Below are positions 7,046 to 12,173 of a stretch of 12,173 nucleotides of DNA, one piece after another. The DNA lies in the NCBI GenBank assembly GCA_026713345.1, contig JAPOOQ010000313.1, positions 1 through 12,173 of the forward strand. Direction: 5' to 3'. The position numbers and the translations under genes were made by a program. This stretch comes from Gemmatimonadota bacterium (GTDB lineage: Bacteria > Gemmatimonadota > Gemmatimonadetes > Longimicrobiales > Gaopeijiaceae). The notes beneath the pieces were generated by a model, which had not been told where the DNA came from, made no database searches, and was given only the letters and a program-made list of their open reading frames with translations. The stretch's first letter is position 1; every line of letters begins with the position of its first letter.

Positions 7046-9924
7046 TGAAGGTTCGTGATCTCGCCGCCGACCTGAAGGTCACGCCGGACGTCCTCGTTCG
7101 GTTTCTGCGGAAGGGGGGCGTGCGCGTGGGCCACCCGGACGCACCGATCAGGGATTCGGACGTGGCCAGGGTCAGGATGCGCCTGGAGCGCGAGCGGCGG
7201 GCGGGCAAGGGGACTGCGGCCGATGTCATGCGGGCCGACCTCAAGCGCGACAAGCCCGTCAGCCGCCGCCGGCGTGTTCGCAGGCGCAGGACCCCGGTCG
7301 CTCCGGCTGCCGACGCGGGCACGCCGCCGGCCGAGGGCGCCGTTGCGGATGCGGAGCCGTCCGGGCTCCCAGCCGACGAGGCGCCAGCCGCACTCGCCGC
7401 CGAGGGCGCGGTCGCAACCGCGGCCGCCGTCGCGGACGGTTCGGCAACGGTGGAGGGGGAGGCCCCCGGTGTTCCTGTAGCGGACACCGCCACGGCCCCT
7501 TCGGCCGACATCGGCGAGCCTGAACTCCCGGCCACCGATGCCGCCGCTGCGGCGGAAGCCGATACGGCTCCACCCGGCCCAACCGGAGCACCGATGGAAC
7601 CCGGGGCCGAGGCGCCGGTGTCGGTGGAACCGTCACCCGGTGCGGAGGAGCCCGCGGGACCCGTCGCGGCGGTGGAGGATACCGGGGCGGATCAGCCTTC
7701 CGCCGATCCCGCGGAGGGGCTTGTGCCGCCCGTGTCCGGGGTTGGCCCGGAGAGCGCGCCGACACCGGCAGGGGAGTCACCGCCACCGTCGGCGGCGCCA
7801 ACCGCCGCCAGGGCCGGTCTTCCGCCGCCCCCGTCGGTTCGCCAGGGTCTGGGGGACGCAGGCACACCCGTTCGTGCCAGGCCGGAGCCCGCCGCCAGCG
7901 CCGGTCCCGGCGGAAAGGTCCGCATCCAGGCCGAAGGATATACCTCGGACGGACGCAGGAAGAGAGACCGCAAGAAGGGTCGCCGCCGCCGCGGGACAAA
8001 CCGTGACCTGGCCAGGGAGAACATCCAGCGGGTCATGGCCGAGATCAAGAGCGGGGGGAAGAAGCGGCGCAAGGGCAAGGCGACGGTGGCTGCCGCCAAG
8101 GAGGAGAAGGTGGCCGCCAAGGAGGAGGCCGCCCGCAAGGTCGCTGCGGAGGCACGCAAGGTTAGCGTCAACGAATTCCTGACCGTGGGCGAGCTGGCGG
8201 AACTGGTCGACGTGAGCGCGACCGAGATCATCGGCACCGCCTTCAGGGACATGGGCTTGCCGCTGACCATCAATCAGCGGCTCGACTTCGACCAGATCGA
8301 ACTCCTGCTGGAAGGGTTCGGGTTCAGCGCAGTCCGCGAGGCCGACTACCTTCCGGCGGCCGAAGCCGTGGAAGAGGACGACCCCGAGGATCTGCGCCCC
8401 CGCCCGCCGGTGGTCACGGTCATGGGCCACGTCGACCACGGTAAGACGAAGCTTCTCGACTGGGTTCGCAACACGAACGTGGTCGCGGGAGAGGCCGGGG
8501 GGATCACCCAGCACATCGGTGCCTACCACGTGGAGCTGGACGACGGGCGCACGCTCTCGTTCCTGGACACGCCGGGCCACGCGGCCTTCACCGCGATGCG
8601 CGCACGGGGTGCGGACGTCACCGACCTCGTGGTCCTCGTGGTTGCGGCCGACGATGCCGTGATGCCCCAGACGGTCGAGGCGGTGAGCCATGCCCGCAAC
8701 GCTGGCGTGCCGATGGTCGTGGCCATCAACAAGATCGACCTGCCCAGCGCCGATCCGGGCAAGGTCAAGCAGGATCTCCTGCGCCACCAGGTCACGGTCG
8801 AGGACTTCGGCGGCGACACGCTGGTGGCCGAGGTGTCGGCGAAGACCGGCGAGGGGATGGACGACCTTCTGGACAAGGTCCTGCTCCAGGCCGAACTCCT
8901 GGAGCTCAAGTCCAACCCCTTCCGCGACGCGACGGGAGCGGTGGTCGAGGCGGAGCTGGACATCGGCAAGGGTCCGGTCGCAACCATTCTCGTCCAGAGC
9001 GGCACCCTCAAGGTCGGGGACAACTATGTCGTCGGACTGCACAGTGGCCGCGTCCGGGCGCTTTTCGACGAACGGGGCCAGAGCGTCGATTCGGTGGGCC
9101 CGGGGATCCCCGTTCAGATCCTCGGAACGGCCGGCGTGCCCCAGGCGGGCGACGTCCTTCAGGTCATGGACGCCGACCAGGCGGTTTCGATCGCCGGCAA
9201 CCGGCAGCGGCTCGACCGCGAGAAGCAGCTCAGGATCAAGGAGCGGGGCATCAAGCTGGGCGACTTCAGCCAGCTCCTCGCCGCCGGCGAGACCAGTTCG
9301 CTTCGCCTGGTCGTCAAGGGCGACGTGGATGGTTCGGTGCAGGCATTGTGCGACGCCATGGAGCAGCTTTCCACCTCGGAGGTGCAGGTCGAGATCATCC
9401 ACCGGGGCGTGGGGGCGGTGAACGAGTCCGACGTGATGCTGGCGCTCACCGCCGGCGCGGTCGTCATGGGCTTCCGCGTGCGTCCCGATGGCGGGGCGCG
9501 CCAGGCCGCCTCCCGCGAGGGGATCGAGATCCAGACCTACGACATCATCTACGAAGCCGTCGACAACGTGCGGGCAGCCCTGGAGGGGCTCCTGGCGCCG
9601 GAACGGAAGGAGAGTGTGATCGGGGCGGCCGAGGTTCGGGTGGTCTTCAAGATCCGCGGCGTCGGTACGATCGCGGGGAGCTACGTTGTGGACGGGTCTG
9701 TGCGCAGGGGCGCCCTGGCGCGCGTGATCCGCGACGGCGTGGTTGTCTACGACGGGGAGATCGGGTCGCTCAAGCGATTCAAGGACGACGCCCGGGAGGT
9801 GAAGGAGGGGTTCGAATGCGGCATCGGCATCGCCAACTTCAACGACCTCAAGACCGACGACATCATCGAGACGTACGACGTCGAGGAAGTCGCGCGCACG
9901 CTTGCGGAAGCCGAGGCGGTCTGA
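7045..9924 (+). CDS. infB: Translation initiation factor IF-2
   Basis: IF2 is the GTPase that places fMet-tRNA on the 30S subunit and joins the subunits. The 959 aa comprise: an N-terminal IF2N module (about 1-55); an Arg-rich patch (about 72-84); an Ala/Pro/Glu-rich linker of about 210 residues (85-295); a basic helical stretch rich in Lys/Arg (297-372); a second IF2N module (374-428); and the G domain. The G domain shows G1 GHVDHGKT (461-468), GGITQHIG, G3 DTPGH (508-512), G4 NKID (562-565) and G5 SAK (598-600). Domain II follows, and the C-terminal tRNA-binding domain ends with FECGIGIANFNDLKTDD. All GTPase motifs are intact. GGAGGGGG at 7028-7035 is a strong ribosome-binding site nine bases before the ATG, which overlaps the nusA stop as TGATG. 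An internal start giving a shorter form is possible but cannot be shown. Confidence 0.98.
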   Translation: MKVRDLAADLKVTPDVLVRFLRKGGVRVGHPDAPIRDSDVARVRMRLERERRAGKGTAADVMRADLKRDKPVSRRRRVRRRRTPVAPAADAGTPPAEGAVADAEPSGLPADEAPAALAAEGAVATAAAVADGSATVEGEAPGVPVADTATAPSADIGEPELPATDAAAAAEADTAPPGPTGAPMEPGAEAPVSVEPSPGAEEPAGPVAAVEDTGADQPSADPAEGLVPPVSGVGPESAPTPAGESPPPSAAPTAARAGLPPPPSVRQGLGDAGTPVRARPEPAASAGPGGKVRIQAEGYTSDGRRKRDRKKGRRRRGTNRDLARENIQRVMAEIKSGGKKRRKGKATVAAAKEEKVAAKEEAARKVAAEARKVSVNEFLTVGELAELVDVSATEIIGTAFRDMGLPLTINQRLDFDQIELLLEGFGFSAVREADYLPAAEAVEEDDPEDLRPRPPVVTVMGHVDHGKTKLLDWVRNTNVVAGEAGGITQHIGAYHVELDDGRTLSFLDTPGHAAFTAMRARGADVTDLVVLVVAADDAVMPQTVEAVSHARNAGVPMVVAINKIDLPSADPGKVKQDLLRHQVTVEDFGGDTLVAEVSAKTGEGMDDLLDKVLLQAELLELKSNPFRDATGAVVEAELDIGKGPVATILVQSGTLKVGDNYVVGLHSGRVRALFDERGQSVDSVGPGIPVQILGTAGVPQAGDVLQVMDADQAVSIAGNRQRLDREKQLRIKERGIKLGDFSQLLAAGETSSLRLVVKGDVDGSVQALCDAMEQLSTSEVQVEIIHRGVGAVNESDVMLALTAGAVVMGFRVRPDGGARQAASREGIEIQTYDIIYEAVDNVRAALEGLLAPERKESVIGAAEVRVVFKIRGVGTIAGSYVVDGSVRRGALARVIRDGVVVYDGEIGSLKRFKDDAREVKEGFECGIGIANFNDLKTDDIIETYDVEEVARTLAEAEAV

Positions 9925-9958
9925 GGGCGTCCGGGGGAATGGGGCCGGCGGGTTCACG

Positions 9959-10237
9959 ATGGTCGTGACGCTTGCCACGTGGGAGCTGTTGCTGCCCGGT
10001 TCGGGTTCGCTCAAGGACAAGCGCTCCGTACTGCGGTCGCTGAAGGACCGTCTTGCCCGCATGAACGTGTCGGTGGCCGAAACCGGAATGCAGGATCTGC
10101 GGGGGCGGGCCCGCATCTCGGTCGTCTTCCTGGCGGCGCATTCCGCGCAGGCCGACTCGATCCTCGCATCGGTCGACCGCCTCGTCGCCGGAGCGCGCGG
10201 CGCCGTGGTGGTCGCCAACAACAGCGAACGGCTCTGA
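9959..10237 (+). CDS. DUF503 family protein (YlxP-like)
   Basis: This 92-aa protein has the DUF503 signature: SLKDKRSVLRSLKDRL near the N-terminus, then NVSVAETGMQDLRGRARISVVFLA, and a C-terminal helix. Such genes sit between infB and rbfA in many bacteria (ylxP in Bacillus). The position suggests a role linked to RNA or ribosome biogenesis, but the activity is not established. ATG 9959 is chosen because the family usually starts just before a V-x-x-L strand. An upstream extension of the frame would reach back into infB. The gap after infB is 34 bp, with only a weak GGCGGG as possible ribosome-binding site. The stop overlaps the rbfA start (TGATG). Confidence 0.85.
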   Translation: MVVTLATWELLLPGSGSLKDKRSVLRSLKDRLARMNVSVAETGMQDLRGRARISVVFLAAHSAQADSILASVDRLVAGARGAVVVANNSERL

Positions 10238-10635
10238 TGTCGCAGCGTCGGCGTTCCCGTCTGGGTGAGCAGTTGCGCCGCGAACTCTCGCTGAAGATCG
10301 ACGGCCTGGTGCGCGACCCGGGGCTGGGATCGGTTACGGTAACCGGAGTCGACGTGACCGCCGACCTGTGGCTGGCACGGGTTTTCGTCGAGGCGCACGG
10401 TACCGCGGAGGAGCAGGCCGAGTCGATGGCGGCGCTCAGGCGCGCAGCTCCGTTTCTCCGCACGGTAATCAGCCGCGAACTGCACATCAGGAGAATGCCG
10501 GAGTTGCGCTTCCACCAGGACGAGTCGATCGAGGCGGGGCAGCGCATCGAGGCGATCCTGCGCGAGGTCCTGCCCGGGGACGGAGCCGGCGAGGGCGGCG
10601 ATCCCGAGCCCGGCCCGGGGGCCGGGGACCGTTGA
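10237..10635 (+). CDS. rbfA: 30S ribosome-binding factor RbfA
   Basis: RbfA binds the 30S subunit near the 5' end of 16S rRNA and is needed for late maturation. The 132-aa protein has the KH-like family pattern: RRRSRLGEQLRREL at the N-terminus, DPGLGSVTVTGVDVTADL, and the conserved IRRMPELRFHQDESIEAG near the C-terminus. A low-complexity tail rich in Gly, Asp and Pro follows. Its ATG overlaps the upstream DUF503 stop and there is no separate ribosome-binding site, so translation is probably coupled. Order and content match rbfA in other nusA-infB operons. Confidence 0.95.
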   Translation: MSQRRRSRLGEQLRRELSLKIDGLVRDPGLGSVTVTGVDVTADLWLARVFVEAHGTAEEQAESMAALRRAAPFLRTVISRELHIRRMPELRFHQDESIEAGQRIEAILREVLPGDGAGEGGDPEPGPGAGDR

Positions 10636-10652
10636 GCGGGCAGGCGGAGCGC

Positions 10653-11537
10653 ATGGGGTTCCTGCTGGTCGACAAGCCGGCCGGAGTGACCTCGCACGAT
10701 GTGGTGGCCGCCGCGCGCCGCGCCCTCGCGATCCGGAAGATCGGCCACGCGGGCACGCTCGATCCCTTCGCGACCGGCCTGCTGGTGCTGGGGATCGGAC
10801 GAGCAACTCGGCTGCTGGAGTACCTGGTGGGGCTGGACAAGGAGTACGAGGGCACCGCCCGCCTCGGCGTCGCCACCGACTCGCTCGATCCCGAGGGCGC
10901 GTGCGTCGCGCGTGACGAACGCTGGCGGGGGATCCCGGGCGAACGGATCCGATCCGTGGCGGCCGGGTTGGAGGGGCCTATTCTGCAGACTCCACCAACG
11001 TATTCGGCGATCAAGGTGGGCGGCGTGCCCGCGCATCGCCGGGTCCGGCGCGGGGAGACGGTGCGGCTAGCGCCCCGCGAGGTGAGGGTGCACCGCTTCG
11101 AGGTGCTCGGCGCCGACCTGCCCGAGGTGCACTTTCGCGTGGCCTGCTCGAGCGGCACCTACGTGCGCAGCCTCGCCGGCGAACTGGGAGAGCGTCTGGG
11201 CACGGGGTGCCACCTCACCGCGCTGCGACGAACCCGGGTCGGCGCCTTCCGCCTGAGCGACGCGGCGCCGGCTGCCGCCCTCCGCGCGGCAGAGTTGCCG
11301 GACCACGCCTGGGTGGAGCCGCGAACCGCGCTTTCCCACCTCGGCACAGTGGAGGTGCACCCCGAGGAGGCGACGCTCCTGGCACAGGGCCGGCGCATTC
11401 CGGCAGGGGAGGCCCGCGCGGGCTCGGCGCCCTCCTCCGGCCCGGTGGCGTTCGTCCTGCCCGGGGGCGATCTCGTCGCCGTGGGCGGTGTCCGCGACGG
11501 GCTGATCGAGCCCGGCAAGGTGTTCCTGCGTGTCTGA
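10653..11537 (+). CDS. truB: tRNA pseudouridine(55) synthase TruB
   Basis: TruB isomerises uridine 55 in the T-loop of tRNAs to pseudouridine. With ATG 10653 the protein has 294 aa and begins MGFLLVDKPAGVTSHDVV, the usual family N-terminus. The catalytic motif GHAGTLDPFATGLL contains the nucleophile Asp37. YSAIKVGG and SSGTYVRSLAGELG are further family motifs, and the C-terminal part (about 215-294) fits the TruB C-terminal/PUA-like region. A TTG at 10632 overlapping the rbfA stop would add seven residues. I prefer the ATG, which has GGCGGAG just upstream, although the spacing is short. The 3' end overlaps ribF by eight bases. Confidence 0.95.
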   Translation: MGFLLVDKPAGVTSHDVVAAARRALAIRKIGHAGTLDPFATGLLVLGIGRATRLLEYLVGLDKEYEGTARLGVATDSLDPEGACVARDERWRGIPGERIRSVAAGLEGPILQTPPTYSAIKVGGVPAHRRVRRGETVRLAPREVRVHRFEVLGADLPEVHFRVACSSGTYVRSLAGELGERLGTGCHLTALRRTRVGAFRLSDAAPAAALRAAELPDHAWVEPRTALSHLGTVEVHPEEATLLAQGRRIPAGEARAGSAPSSGPVAFVLPGGDLVAVGGVRDGLIEPGKVFLRV

Positions 11538-12173
11538 GCGCGCTCCCGGCCCGACCGTCTTCCAGGCGGGCCCGTCGGGGCTGCCGCGCGACAATCGCCC
11601 CGTGATCGTCACGGTGGGCACCTTCGACGGCGTGCATCTGGGCCACTGGAAGGTGTTGGAAGAGATCGGAGCTCGGGCGGAAGCCGTCGCCGGGCGGAGC
11701 GTTCTGGTCACCTTCGACCCGCATCCGCTGCGCATCGTCCGTCCGGCGGCGGCCCCGCCACTCCTTACGACGCCCGACGAAAAGAAGACCGTACTCGCCG
11801 AGAGCCGCCTCGACTACGTCGTATTCGTGGCCTTCACCCCCGAGCTGAGGGAGTACTCGCCGCGCCGGTTCGTGACCGAACTGCTCCTGGCGCGGCTGGG
11901 CATGAGCGAACTGGTGATCGGCTACGATCACGGGTTCGGCAAGGGAAGGTCCGGGGATGTGGACACGCTGCGCGCAATCGCCGCCGAATGCGGGTTCGCG
12001 CTGGACGTGGTCGACGCAGTGTACGCCGATGCCGCGGCGATCTCCTCGACCTCGATCCGCCGGGCGCTGCAGGAGGGGCGGCTGGCCGAAGCGAACCGCG
12101 GTCTGGGCCGGCCCTATCCCCTCACGGGAATTGTCGTGCGTGGCGACGGACGCGGCCGTGAACTCGGGTTCCC
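11530..12173 (+). CDS. ribF: Bifunctional riboflavin kinase/FAD synthetase RibF, 3' end outside window
   Basis: RibF phosphorylates riboflavin to FMN and adenylates FMN to FAD. The frame is open from GTG 11530 to the window edge, giving 214 codons of an enzyme that is usually about 300 aa. The FAD synthetase domain shows TVGTFDGVHLGH (nucleotide-binding HxGH type), FDPHP, GYDHGFGKGRSGD and ISSTSIRRAL. The riboflavin-kinase domain has just begun (GRPYPLTGIVVRGDGRGREL). The GTG lies inside the end of truB and is preceded by AAGGTG (11517-11522) at seven bases. An internal in-frame GTG before the first strand could be an alternative start, but the visible site favours 11530. truB-ribF adjacency is common in bacteria. 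Confidence 0.95.
   Translation, partial: MSERAPGPTVFQAGPSGLPRDNRPVIVTVGTFDGVHLGHWKVLEEIGARAEAVAGRSVLVTFDPHPLRIVRPAAAPPLLTTPDEKKTVLAESRLDYVVFVAFTPELREYSPRRFVTELLLARLGMSELVIGYDHGFGKGRSGDVDTLRAIAAECGFALDVVDAVYADAAAISSTSIRRALQEGRLAEANRGLGRPYPLTGIVVRGDGRGRELGF

Noticed and set aside
7777..10806. Very long open frame (1009 codons) on the minus strand across infB, DUF503, rbfA and truB
   Set aside because: It lies antisense to four genes with clear family motifs and shows no recognisable domain. Its His/Asp/Arg-rich composition is typical of a GC-rich coding shadow.
1..12173. Novel defence, mobile or biosynthetic system
   Set aside because: Every gene except the DUF948-like and DUF503 genes falls in a well-known core family. 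There are no transposase, integrase, repeat-array or attachment-site signs.

Overview
This is a high-GC bacterial chromosome window holding conserved core genes, with no mobile-element, phage, CRISPR or defence signature. The taxon cannot be proven from the sequence. The high GC, a histidine kinase with an AHQLGTPIS-type H-box, a PcrA-type helicase with a C-terminal Tudor-like domain, and the core gene order suggest a Gemmatimonadota-like lineage (inference, moderate to low confidence).

Layout: (1) bases 1-811 hold the 3' part of a membrane sensor histidine kinase. (2) 892-3129 is a UvrD/PcrA-family helicase on the same strand. (3) 3159-3731 on the minus strand, convergent to the helicase, encodes a small one-helix membrane protein of DUF948 type. 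(4) After a 90-bp divergent intergenic region comes murA (3822-5099), the first committed enzyme of peptidoglycan synthesis. It carries Asp where the classical catalytic Cys sits. (5) From 5214 to the window end runs a tightly packed transcription/translation operon: rimP, nusA, infB, a DUF503 (ylxP-like) gene, rbfA, truB and ribF (cut by the window edge). Most junctions overlap or are separated by a few bases.

The operon has a recognisable control region. A sigma70-like promoter (TTGACC, 18 bp, TATATT) overlaps the murA stop codon. It is followed by a leader of about 80 nt with a strong intrinsic-terminator hairpin and a seven-T run just before the rimP start. This suits attenuation of the nusA operon, as in the metY-rimP-nusA-infB operon of Enterobacteria, although no tRNA gene lies upstream here. 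The products act together: RimP and RbfA mature the 30S subunit, NusA controls elongation and termination, IF2 starts translation, TruB makes tRNA pseudouridine 55, and RibF makes FMN and FAD.

I found no new multi-gene system. The points most worth a second look are the Cys-to-Asp MurA with further changes at ligand-contact positions, the rimP leader attenuator (which also decides the true rimP start), and the long Ala/Pro-rich linker in IF2. The long antisense open frames are coding shadows caused by high GC.
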